From: Methylophilus sp.
Lineage (GTDB): Bacteria > Pseudomonadota > Gammaproteobacteria > Burkholderiales > Methylophilaceae
Length of the DNA: 64,000 bases
Direction of reading: 5' to 3'
Assembly: GCA_030696695.1 (NCBI GenBank)
Contig: JAUYRP010000002.1
Span: forward strand, 62,001 to 126,000
Shown here: one piece after another, positions 19,739 to 28,230 of the stretch
Layout: every line of letters begins with the position of its first letter
Numbering within the stretch: position 1 is the first letter of the stretch
Position numbers and translations under genes: made by a program
The notes under the pieces: generated by a model
What the model was told of the DNA's origin: nothing
Databases searched by the model: none
What the model saw: only the letters and a program-made list of their open reading frames with translations

Positions 19739-22198
19739 ATGAAAACTAACATACAACCAAAATTAATATTGCTGGCAATATTGTCAGCCTACGCATCGCC
19801 ACATTTGGCACTTGCAGATGACAGTAATACGATAGAAGTAGACAAAATTGAAGTTTACAGCGCTACCCCATTAAAAGGCATAGGATTGCCTCTACACAAA
19901 GTGCCAGCAAATATCCAAATGGCAGCGCCTAAAGACATTAATGACCAAACAGGTGTGTCGATAGCCGATTACATGAATAACAATATGCAAAGTGTGACTG
20001 TGACTGAACTTGGCGGTAATCCTTGGCAGCCAGAAATTAACTTCCGTGGTTATTCGTCGTCTCCTTTGTTGGGTAATCCGCAAGGGCTTTCTACTTATAT
20101 TGACGGCGTGCGCGTCAATGAGCCTTTTGGTGATGTGACTTCATGGGACAAAATCCCTAGTTTTGCCATTGGTGGTATGCAAGTGGTGCCTGGTTCAAAT
20201 CCGCTTTACGGTTTAAATACATTGGGTGGTGCTATTGCCATTCAAACTAAGAGTGGGCGTGACAATCTAGGTGCTGCCATTGAATACGAGGCTGGCTCAT
20301 GGGGTCGCCAACGTGCATTAGTGGAATACGGCGGTGTTTCTCAAGATGGTGCGATTGACTATATTGTCGGCTTTCAACATACAACAGAAGATGGATGGAG
20401 AAAATATTCACCATCTCACGTGAATCAATTGTTTGGCAAAACAGGTTGGCAAAATGAGTCTACGCGTTTAGATCTGACCTATATTGGCAGTGATAACAAC
20501 CTGATTGGTAACGGTTTAACTCCAGAGTTTTTACTTAGCGGTGATCGTGATCAAATTCATACCCGTCCAGACCAAACCAACAACTACTCGCACATGCTTG
20601 CATTAAATGGATCACATTGGTTCAATGACCACACCATGTTTTCTGGCAACGTGTATTACAAAAAATCAAACCGCAGTACATTAAATGGTGATGGGTATGA
20701 AGGTGGTGCAGATGATACAGAGGCGCTTGAGGGTTATGAGCAATTAGGGCTCTGCGCTGCTGATCCAGGCGAAGATGAATGCGAAGTCATAGGTTCAGTA
20801 CTCAATCGTACCAATACCAAGCAAGATACTTACGGTACCACTGGTCAATTGACCTTTAACCAAGATTTTATGGGCAAAGAAAATCAATTTGTAGTTGGGG
20901 CTGGCTATGACTATAGCTTGATTCGATTCAAGCAAAGTGAGCGCATCAATATAGGTGATATTGATGGTACGATTGGCACGTTGAACGAAAGTGACTCAGT
21001 ATTTGATCCAACACGCGCACCTACTTTTGAGGGTGATGGAGTGTTGCCGCAGCGCCAAACCACAGGTTTAACGGGTAAACAATACACTGTGCGCTTATTT
21101 GCTACAGATACATTGTCACTGACTGATCAATGGCATTTAAATGTAGGGGCGAGCTGGAATTTCACCCGTATTGATAATACAGATACATTACGCGGTCCAA
21201 AAACGGACACAAACCCAAATAGTTTGACAGCTCGTGACAGTTATACACGCCTGAATCCTACGATTGGTCTGACACATACGCCTAGCAAAGATTTAACTCT
21301 CTATACTTCATATAGTGAATCCAGTCGTGCACCTACTGCCATTGAATTAGGTTGTTCTAACCCTGAAGCACCATGCTTGCTACCAGCAGCACTCGCAGAT
21401 GACCCACCTCTTAACCAAGTGGTCGCTAAAACGTATGAGTTTGGTGGTCGCGGTAAATTAACAGATGCTATCTATTGGAATGCTGGTATCTACCACGCGG
21501 TGAACCATGACGATATACAGTTTACGGCTGCGAATGCTCAAAACGGCGCTGGCTATTTCAATAATGTGGGTAGAACCAAGCGTCAAGGTCTTGATTTAGG
21601 CTTGAATGGCAACTTTGATAAGTTTAAATGGGGTGCTTCTTATAGTTATGTAAAAGCAACTTATGACACCGATGTTGAGTTTGCCAACGGCTCAAACTCT
21701 TCTGGCTTTGATAATGACGGTGTATTTACTGCAAAATCAGGAGACAGATTGCCAGTGATTCCACTACACCAACTGAAATTGCGTGGTCAGTATGCAGTCA
21801 CTCCAAGCTGGAACGTTGGTGCCAATGTCATTGGTTACTCTAGTCAATACGTGTTAGGCAATGAAAACAATAACCATCGTGCTAACGCGGCAGATTGTGA
21901 TGGCGGTGAAGAGTGTGCCATTGGCAAGGGCAAAATCAGTGGCTACTTTGTAGTAAACCTCGATACGCAATATAACTTTGGTAATGGTTGGAAAATGTTT
22001 GCCAAAGCCACCAATATTTTTGATCGTGATTACAACTTGAGTGGCCGTTTAGCAGAATCATTATTCGATGCCAATGGCCAGTTTGGTGAGGAATCCAAAG
22101 TGTTGGCGGTGTTGCCAGGTGCACCACGTGCTGCATGGCTAGGGTTCCGCTACGAGTTTGCTGGAAAAAAATCTGTCAGCAGTCTAGATATTGATTAA
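19739..22198 (+). CDS. TonB-dependent outer membrane receptor, substrate unknown
   Basis: Outer-membrane beta-barrel receptor of 819 residues for energised uptake of a scarce ligand, using TonB-ExbBD. Seen: signal peptide (residues 1 to about 26, ending ALA), a possible TonB box around NTIEVDKIEVYS, plug domain with GVSIADYMNN, INFRGY, STYIDGVRVNEPFGD and VVPGSNPLYGLNTLGGAI, then a barrel with many amphipathic strands. It ends in YEFAGKKSVSSLDID, which lacks the usual terminal aromatic residue. An acidic, cysteine-containing loop (CAADPGEDECE near 340) is unusual. The ligand is unknown; iron chelates, B12 or lanthanide complexes (known to use such receptors in methylotrophs) are all possible. 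A response regulator gene follows directly, and two strong palindromes lie upstream. Confidence 0.9.
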   Translation: MKTNIQPKLILLAILSAYASPHLALADDSNTIEVDKIEVYSATPLKGIGLPLHKVPANIQMAAPKDINDQTGVSIADYMNNNMQSVTVTELGGNPWQPEINFRGYSSSPLLGNPQGLSTYIDGVRVNEPFGDVTSWDKIPSFAIGGMQVVPGSNPLYGLNTLGGAIAIQTKSGRDNLGAAIEYEAGSWGRQRALVEYGGVSQDGAIDYIVGFQHTTEDGWRKYSPSHVNQLFGKTGWQNESTRLDLTYIGSDNNLIGNGLTPEFLLSGDRDQIHTRPDQTNNYSHMLALNGSHWFNDHTMFSGNVYYKKSNRSTLNGDGYEGGADDTEALEGYEQLGLCAADPGEDECEVIGSVLNRTNTKQDTYGTTGQLTFNQDFMGKENQFVVGAGYDYSLIRFKQSERINIGDIDGTIGTLNESDSVFDPTRAPTFEGDGVLPQRQTTGLTGKQYTVRLFATDTLSLTDQWHLNVGASWNFTRIDNTDTLRGPKTDTNPNSLTARDSYTRLNPTIGLTHTPSKDLTLYTSYSESSRAPTAIELGCSNPEAPCLLPAALADDPPLNQVVAKTYEFGGRGKLTDAIYWNAGIYHAVNHDDIQFTAANAQNGAGYFNNVGRTKRQGLDLGLNGNFDKFKWGASYSYVKATYDTDVEFANGSNSSGFDNDGVFTAKSGDRLPVIPLHQLKLRGQYAVTPSWNVGANVIGYSSQYVLGNENNNHRANAADCDGGEECAIGKGKISGYFVVNLDTQYNFGNGWKMFAKATNIFDRDYNLSGRLAESLFDANGQFGEESKVLAVLPGAPRAAWLGFRYEFAGKKSVSSLDID

Positions 22199-22210
22199 TT
22201 GAGGAAAAGC

Positions 22211-23626
22211 GTGCTTACACAACAAATGTCTGTCGAATCAAAATTTCATCCACACCAAGTCGTTAAAAAGGTACTTATTGTAGAGGATGAAGTATTGTTT
22301 GCCCGCGCGGTTGCTAAGCGTTTGCAAAAAGATGGCTTTGAGTGTGAGCATGCTGAAACACTAGCTGATGGCAGGTTAATCTATAAGCAATTTCATCCTG
22401 ATTTGGTGTTATTGGATATGCGCTTGCCAGATGGCAACGGCTTGGACTTGTTGTCGGAATTGGTAGCAAAAGGGGTGGCAACCATTGTGATGACAGCTTT
22501 TGGCGATGTCAGTGACGCAGTAAATGCCATGAAATTAGGTGCGATTGATTACCTAAAAAAACCGATAGATCTTGAAGAGTTACTGCTCGTAGTCAAAAAA
22601 AATGAGCGTGCTTCTGAGTTGCAAACCAGCTTAGATTATTCGCGCCAACGCAATACACACGCGACAGATGGCGTGCAGTTGATTGGAGATAGCCCAGCCA
22701 TGCAAAGCGTGCGACAGCAAATTAGCCGCATCTCGCAATTAAGTGCCATGACAGATGTTGTTCCGCCGACGGTATTGATTGTAGGTGAAACGGGTACGGG
22801 TAAGGATGTCGCTGCGCGTTTTCTGCATGCAGAGTGTGCCAATAGTGACAAACCTTTTGTGCATGTTGATTGTGCTTCACTACCTGCAGAGCTGATTGAA
22901 AGTGAGTTGTTTGGGCATGAAAAAGGCGCATTTACCAACGCAGTCAGTGCGCGCCCAGGTTTGATCGAGTCCGCGGAAGACGGAACCCTTTTTTTGGATG
23001 AGATTGGCGAATTACCACTTACCTTGCAAGCGAAGCTATTGAATGTGCTAGAGCGTAGACAAGTGCGTAGATTAGGCTCTACTAAAGAGCGCGCTGTGCC
23101 TGCTCGTATCATTGCTGCCACTAACCGTGATTTACATGACATGGTCAGTGAAGGTCGTTTTCGTTCAGATTTATATTACCGACTCAATGTGATTACAATG
23201 TTCATGCCACCTTTAAGGGATCGTGGTGATGACATTGTGCAACTCTCTAATTACTTTAGGTCGCTCACTGAAAAACGCTATGGGTTAAAGAAAAGAGAAT
23301 TTAGTGGTAATGCTATGCAGGCCATTCAAACTTATGGATGGCCAGGTAATGTTAGAGAGTTAAGGCACCAAATCAGCCGGGGTGTGCTACTAAGCTCGGA
23401 TGAGCAGATATTGGTCAGTGATTTAGCCTTACCTAATCATCAAGCAAAACCAGTAATAACTTTAGAGAGTCATGAAGCGCAAATGACGCTAGATGATGCT
23501 GAAAAAGCAATTTTGTTGAATGCGCTTGAACAAGCTCGCAATAATGTCTCGCAGGCCGCAAGGCAATTGGGCATCACGCGTATGACCATGCGTTATCGTA
23601 TGGATAAACACGGTATCTCTGTGTAA
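22211..23626 (+). CDS. NtrC-family response regulator with an atypical GAFTNA loop
   Basis: Enhancer-binding response regulator, about 471 residues. Seen: receiver with LIVEDE and phospho-aspartate 69 (LLDMRLP), AAA+ domain with Walker A GETGTGKD, Walker B GTLFLDEIGELP and arginine-finger FRSDLYYRLNV, and a Fis-type helix-turn-helix at the C-terminus (AARQLGITRMTMRYRMDKHG). The sigma54-contacting loop, normally GAFTGA, reads GAFTNA at about 239-244. Start GTG 22211 is chosen because GAGGAA at 22201-22206 is well placed; TTG 22199 overlaps that site, and ATG 22226 is also possible. No partner kinase is adjacent. It follows the TonB receptor by 12 bp, suggesting co-expression. Confidence 0.88.
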   Translation: MLTQQMSVESKFHPHQVVKKVLIVEDEVLFARAVAKRLQKDGFECEHAETLADGRLIYKQFHPDLVLLDMRLPDGNGLDLLSELVAKGVATIVMTAFGDVSDAVNAMKLGAIDYLKKPIDLEELLLVVKKNERASELQTSLDYSRQRNTHATDGVQLIGDSPAMQSVRQQISRISQLSAMTDVVPPTVLIVGETGTGKDVAARFLHAECANSDKPFVHVDCASLPAELIESELFGHEKGAFTNAVSARPGLIESAEDGTLFLDEIGELPLTLQAKLLNVLERRQVRRLGSTKERAVPARIIAATNRDLHDMVSEGRFRSDLYYRLNVITMFMPPLRDRGDDIVQLSNYFRSLTEKRYGLKKREFSGNAMQAIQTYGWPGNVRELRHQISRGVLLSSDEQILVSDLALPNHQAKPVITLESHEAQMTLDDAEKAILLNALEQARNNVSQAARQLGITRMTMRYRMDKHGISV

Positions 23627-23782
23627 ATCAAGTTCTTAATCTTGATGGTTGTTAACAATAAGATAGCAGTCTCTTAATCCACTATTCTTTGCTAGACATT
23701 CCTATTGGCTTTGTACGATAACCATCTCAGTTACACCTGACATCATGCTATCATTTCACTCATTATTGTCTGGAGTGATTAC

Positions 23783-24976
23783 ATGATTATTGGTTCGCCA
23801 CTTACCCCATCTGCCACCAAAGTGATGCTGCTAGGCAGCGGCGAATTAGGCAAAGAAGTGATTATTGCTTTGCAGCGCTATGGGGTAGAAGTCATTGCGG
23901 TAGACCGATATGAAAATGCCCCCGGCCATCAGGTTGCACATCGTGCTTACACCATTGATATGACAGATGCACAAGCCCTGAAAGCATTGGTCAATCAAGA
24001 AAAACCACACTTAATTGTGCCTGAAATTGAGGCCCTCAATACGGATGCACTGGCGGATATTGAGCGTGATGGCACAACGGTGATTCCAACAGTCAAAGCA
24101 GTGCAGCTCACCATGAACCGAGAGGGTATCCGCAAGCTTGCTGCTGAAACCTTAAACTTACCTACCTCTCCATATGCTTTTGCACGCAGCGAAACTGAGT
24201 TGCAAGCAGCGATTGATGCAGGCATAGGCTATCCATGTTTCATTAAGCCTACCATGTCATCTTCAGGCAAAGGACAATCTAGAATTACACAAGCTTCTGA
24301 GGTGAAAGCCGCTTGGGATTATGCGGCCGCTGGTGGACGCGTCAATCAAGGCGTGGTGATTGTAGAAGGGCAGATTGCATTTGATTATGAAATTACTTTG
24401 CTCACAGTGCGTGCTAAAAATGCACAGAGTGAGATACAAACGTATTTCTGTGAGCCAATTGGACATGTGCAGGAAAAAGGCGACTATGTAGAAAGTTGGC
24501 AACCGCAAATCATGACTGCAGCAGCATTGACATCAGCCCAACACATTGCAAAAACCATGACTGACGCGTTAGGAGGATTAGGTTTATTTGGCGTAGAGCT
24601 ATTTGTAAAGGGCGACCAAGTGTGGTTCTCAGAAGTCAGTCCTCGCCCGCATGACACAGGTATGGTCACCATGTGTAGCCAACGCCTAAGTGAGTTTGAA
24701 CTGCACGCACGTGCAATCCTTGGCTTACCTGTAGACGTTGCGATGACCAAACCAGGGGCCAGTGCTGTGATTTATGGTGGTGCGGAAAGCAAACAGTTAA
24801 GTTACGATGGCGTAGCAGATGCATTGGCCATACCTAACAGTGATATTCGCTTATTTGGCAAACCAGAGTCTTATCTGCGTCGGCGCATGGGGGTAGCTTT
24901 GGTGACTGCAGACAATACGGATGAAGCCAGAAAGCAGGCTAAGTTGGCTGCAAGTTTAGTGAAAACTAAAGCCTAG
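23783..24976 (+). CDS. purT: Formate-dependent GAR transformylase PurT
   Basis: Makes formyl-GAR in purine synthesis from glycinamide ribonucleotide, ATP and formate, bypassing 10-formyl-tetrahydrofolate. Free formate is a central intermediate in methylotrophs. 397 residues, the normal family length. Seen: N-terminal Rossmann-like PreATP-grasp domain ([18 protein letters not shown] with GSGELG), the ATP-grasp domain with [15 protein letters not shown], the metal-binding [16 protein letters not shown] and the C-terminal [12 protein letters not shown] block. The ATG at 23783 is preceded by TCTGGAG. A truncated haemoglobin gene follows 13 bp downstream on the same strand, so the two are probably co-transcribed. 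Confidence 0.96.
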   Translation: MIIGSPLTPSATKVMLLGSGELGKEVIIALQRYGVEVIAVDRYENAPGHQVAHRAYTIDMTDAQALKALVNQEKPHLIVPEIEALNTDALADIERDGTTVIPTVKAVQLTMNREGIRKLAAETLNLPTSPYAFARSETELQAAIDAGIGYPCFIKPTMSSSGKGQSRITQASEVKAAWDYAAAGGRVNQGVVIVEGQIAFDYEITLLTVRAKNAQSEIQTYFCEPIGHVQEKGDYVESWQPQIMTAAALTSAQHIAKTMTDALGGLGLFGVELFVKGDQVWFSEVSPRPHDTGMVTMCSQRLSEFELHARAILGLPVDVAMTKPGASAVIYGGAESKQLSYDGVADALAIPNSDIRLFGKPESYLRRRMGVALVTADNTDEARKQAKLAASLVKTKA

Positions 24977-24989
24977 TTCAGGTACTGTA

Positions 24990-25409
24990 ATGATAGATAA
25001 AATTGAAGAAGCTGGCAGTGATAAATCTACCTTTTACGCGCTATTTGGCGGGGAAGAAGACGGTCAGATAGTCATCAAACAATTGGTAGATACCTTCTAT
25101 GATGTCATGGATAGCGACCCAAAAGCCGCAGGTATTCGTGCATTGCATCAGCCGGATTTAACCGATGCACGTGAAAAGTTAACGATGTTTCTGACAGGCT
25201 GGATGGGTGGGCCGCAACTGTATATCGAGCGCTATGGGCACCCCATGTTACGTCGTCGCCACATGCCTTTTACCATTGGTGAGTCAGAGCGCGACCAGTG
25301 GATGTACTGCATGATACGTGCCATGCATACGTTGCAGTTAGATGAAGAAGTGATGAAGAAACTAGCCGCCCAACTATATGGTGTGGCTGATTTTATGCGG
25401 AACAAATAA
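24990..25409 (+). CDS. Group II truncated haemoglobin
   Basis: Small haem protein of 139 residues in the TrHb2 (GlbO-like) family, linked to O2, NO or peroxide chemistry. Seen: start of the 2-on-2 globin fold (STFYALFGG), a B-helix FYDVM with tyrosine 37, proximal histidine 91 in RRRHMPF and invariant tryptophan 104 (G8) in DQWMYCM, all hallmarks of group II. The length suits a complete protein, and no signal peptide is present. It lies 13 bp after purT. A functional link between the two, such as protection under low oxygen, is only suggested by position. The following 131 bp contain a candidate promoter for the next operon. Confidence 0.92.
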   Translation: MIDKIEEAGSDKSTFYALFGGEEDGQIVIKQLVDTFYDVMDSDPKAAGIRALHQPDLTDAREKLTMFLTGWMGGPQLYIERYGHPMLRRRHMPFTIGESERDQWMYCMIRAMHTLQLDEEVMKKLAAQLYGVADFMRNK

Positions 25410-25471
25410 CAAATCAGTATGAATGAGATGACAAGGAGTTGCAGTATCATTTAGTTTGGTCCATGTATAGT

Positions 25472-25500
25472 TTGACCTAGTTGCATTGCATCAATATAGC
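25472..25500 (+). promoter_or_regulatory. Candidate sigma70 promoter of the kinase/diguanylate cyclase operon
   Basis: TTGACC at 25472-25477 and TATAGC at 25495-25500 are separated by 17 bp. The predicted transcription start falls near 25507, about 34 bases before the TTG start of the kinase gene, which has AAAGGTAG as a ribosome site at 25528-25535. Confidence 0.45.
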
Positions 25501-25540
25501 CAGTTGAAATACCCCCTAACATCAATAAAAGGTAGCTTTC

Positions 25541-27856
25541 TTGGTATTGAAACAATTATTACGCTTGGTATGTCTAGCCGCGTTTGGCATGCTCGCAATT
25601 TCAATTGTGAGTGCTTTTCCTTTGCTCGAAAGTCTTGGGTTTTCTCCCAGTCACGTGGATCCCAGCGCTTTTGAAGGTGGCCAGTATGAACGCTCTTTAT
25701 TAGCATGGGTAGACGATTACAAACTAGAGCTGACCTTGGCCATGTTCATGGTATTAGCCGTGCTGACATTTGCGTTGTTTGTGCTAGATCGAGAGTTTCG
25801 TGCACGTTTGTTACAAAAGCTCTCCCCGAATGTAGATCACAGTCAGTTTCATCTTAATGATCCAGCGCTACTACATAAAATCACATTATCCCGTACAGGC
25901 TTTCTCGTCACATTAATCGCTATCTTTATACTTATTACAGTCACTTACCAATCTTATACCAATCAAACGATTGTTAAACTCTTTGCCTTAGGCGTGTTCG
26001 TTTTTAACCTCACAGGCACATATTTTTTTGGTAGTTTGAAGCGTGCGCATCAAATGGAGCGTTTGGCCAATAAACTACATACGCATATCAAACATAAAGA
26101 CGAAGTACAAGAAAAGTTACTGCAAGCGGATAACCGTTTAAAGCAACAATCTTCCAGTTTGGCTTACCTTGCATCAACGCAGCTCAATAAACAAACACCG
26201 CCAAAAGCGTTTTTTCAATCGTTAATCAAACAGTCCGCCGAAACCTTGAATGTCGCACGCGTCAGCGTTTGGCTATATTCGAGAGACAAGCAAGAGTTGG
26301 TATGCGAAGCACTGTTCGATTTGGACTCACAAAGCTATACGCAGGGGCAAGTATTGTCTGCAAAACATTTGCCACATTATTTTGCAGCACTCGAGCAATC
26401 GCGCGTGGTTGCAGCCAATGACGTATATGCGCATAGCGCAACGCAAGAGTTTGTAGCGGATTATTTTCCTGCATGCCAGATTGGTGCAATGTTAGATGCC
26501 ACCATTTGGCATGATGACGAGATGATAGGAGTGATTTGTCACGAGCATGTAGGTGGTACACGAGAGTGGACTTTAGATGAACAAAATTATGCAGGGTCTT
26601 TGGCCGATTTAGCGCGACTAACCGTTGAGTTACATCGGCGGCAAAAAGTGGAGACGGATTTAGTTGAGCACCGTGAAAACTTTGAAGATATGCTGAAAAC
26701 TAGAACTGCTTCCATAGAAAATAACGCCAAACTTTTTCGCTTTTTGGTCGAGCGCGCGCCAGTCACTATTTTGTACATGAATGCCGCGAATGAAATTATT
26801 GAAATGAATCCAGAGGCTGAGCGAATAAGTGGTTATAGCCGTGAAGAAGCGATTGGTAAAACTTATCAAAGTTTGTTTGTACCAAAAGAGTTGACGCAAG
26901 ATCATGATAAATACTTCAGTGAGGTGTTTTACGGCAACAAGATTCAAGGGCAGGAAATGCTTATCCGTCGCGCCGATGGTTCAACGATTGAGTTGTCTGT
27001 ATCTAGAAGCATGGAGCTAGATGCCGATGGTAATCCCGTCATTATTTCGATTGGGCAAGACATCAGCCAGCAAAAAGCGCTGGAAGCTTCGTTGATTGAA
27101 GCGAGAGAAGCTGCCGAATCTGCAGATCGAATTAAATCCATGTTTGTGGCCTCGATGTCACACGAGTTACGTACACCTTTAAACTCTATCATTGGGTTTT
27201 TAGGAGTGGTATTGCAAGGCATGTCTGGGGAACTTAATCCTAAACAAAAGGATCAGTTAGGGCGCGCTTACGCATCCTCTAAACACCTGTTGTCTTTGAT
27301 TTCGGATGTGATTGATATTTCTAAAATAGAAGCGGGATTTTTAGAAACACATCGAGCCAGTTTTGATGTGAAAGTGGTCATGGATGAAGTAACGCACGCC
27401 GTTCAGCATTTAGCAACAGAGCGAAATCTAGAGTTGCAAGTGGAGTGCCCAGACGATATCACCTTAAATTCAGACCGCAAGCGCTTCTATCAAGTATTGT
27501 TAAACGTGGTTTCCAATGGCTTGAAATATGCTGAAAAAGGCTATGTCAAAGTGATATTCACGCCTCTAGACGACATGCTAGAAATTACGGTCGAAGACAC
27601 TGGTATTGGTATGGATGAACCGGGCTTGAAAAAATTATTTAAGCCATTTGAACGCATCGAATCGCGTTTGAAAATCAAGACATTAGGTACCGGACTTGGC
27701 TTGTATCTGACGTATAAAATTCTGACGTTGTTATTGGGTGGCACCATAACGGTGAAAAGCAAGGTGGAGCAAGGCAGTACGTTCACGATGCGATTGCCTT
27801 ATCAAATGCCGACGATTGAAGCTGGAAAACAAGTGAATATACTCGAAGGATCATAA
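25541..27856 (+). CDS. Membrane GAF-PAS sensor histidine kinase
   Basis: Sensor kinase of 771 residues. Order seen: four hydrophobic segments (about 5-25, 58-80, 112-135 and 138-160), a coiled-coil linker, a GAF domain (about 225-385), a PAS domain with INEIIEMNPEAERISGYSREE-type sequence near 425, HisKA with SMSHELRTPLNS (acceptor His541) and HATPase with VVSNGLKYAEKG, DTGIGMD and GTGLGLYLT. There is no receiver on the protein itself. The TTG start at 25541 is supported by AAAGGTAG upstream. Its stop overlaps the next gene's ATG by one base (TAATG), so kinase, receiver and output protein are translated as a unit. The signal it senses is unknown. Confidence 0.88.
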   Translation: MVLKQLLRLVCLAAFGMLAISIVSAFPLLESLGFSPSHVDPSAFEGGQYERSLLAWVDDYKLELTLAMFMVLAVLTFALFVLDREFRARLLQKLSPNVDHSQFHLNDPALLHKITLSRTGFLVTLIAIFILITVTYQSYTNQTIVKLFALGVFVFNLTGTYFFGSLKRAHQMERLANKLHTHIKHKDEVQEKLLQADNRLKQQSSSLAYLASTQLNKQTPPKAFFQSLIKQSAETLNVARVSVWLYSRDKQELVCEALFDLDSQSYTQGQVLSAKHLPHYFAALEQSRVVAANDVYAHSATQEFVADYFPACQIGAMLDATIWHDDEMIGVICHEHVGGTREWTLDEQNYAGSLADLARLTVELHRRQKVETDLVEHRENFEDMLKTRTASIENNAKLFRFLVERAPVTILYMNAANEIIEMNPEAERISGYSREEAIGKTYQSLFVPKELTQDHDKYFSEVFYGNKIQGQEMLIRRADGSTIELSVSRSMELDADGNPVIISIGQDISQQKALEASLIEAREAAESADRIKSMFVASMSHELRTPLNSIIGFLGVVLQGMSGELNPKQKDQLGRAYASSKHLLSLISDVIDISKIEAGFLETHRASFDVKVVMDEVTHAVQHLATERNLELQVECPDDITLNSDRKRFYQVLLNVVSNGLKYAEKGYVKVIFTPLDDMLEITVEDTGIGMDEPGLKKLFKPFERIESRLKIKTLGTGLGLYLTYKILTLLLGGTITVKSKVEQGSTFTMRLPYQMPTIEAGKQVNILEGS

Positions 27857-28230
27857 TGAAAACAGCCTTGATTATTGAAGACAATGACAACAACCTTGAG
27901 CTGATTCGTTTTATTTTGCTGCAAGCCGGCTACCGTGTTCGTTTTGCGGTCACTGGGCTAGAAGGCGTACAACAAGCGCTGACAATCCCTCCCGATTTTA
28001 TTGTGTTGGATATACAACTTCCCGACATCAATGGGTTAGAAGTGCTAAAACGTATACGCGCAAACCCAGTGGGAGAAACTGTGCCGATTATTGCCATGAC
28101 TTCGTATGCAATGTCTGGGGATAAAGAACGCTTGCTTGCGGCTGGATGCACCAGTTATATAGAAAAACCGATTGACCCCATGACAGTGATTGCGCAAATA
28201 CAAGCGGTCATTGGTAAGGATATTGGATGA
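27856..28230 (+). CDS. Single-domain response regulator (DivK-like)
   Basis: Stand-alone receiver of 124 residues. Seen: LIIEDNDNN acidic pocket, phospho-aspartate in IVLDIQLPDINGLEV, switch threonine in AMTSYAM and lysine in YIEKPIDP. It has no output domain, so it probably acts as a phosphate relay or an allosteric partner, as DivK-type proteins do. It overlaps the kinase stop by 1 bp and the diguanylate cyclase start by 4 bp. The likely route is kinase to this protein and to the REC domain of the next one; this is inferred from overlap only. Confidence 0.9.
   Translation: MKTALIIEDNDNNLELIRFILLQAGYRVRFAVTGLEGVQQALTIPPDFIVLDIQLPDINGLEVLKRIRANPVGETVPIIAMTSYAMSGDKERLLAAGCTSYIEKPIDPMTVIAQIQAVIGKDIG

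Noticed and set aside
22636-23142. 168-residue open frame antisense to the response regulator gene
   Set aside because: Inside the AAA+ domain coding region on the opposite strand; Ser/Cys/Arg-rich with no motif and no ribosome site of note.
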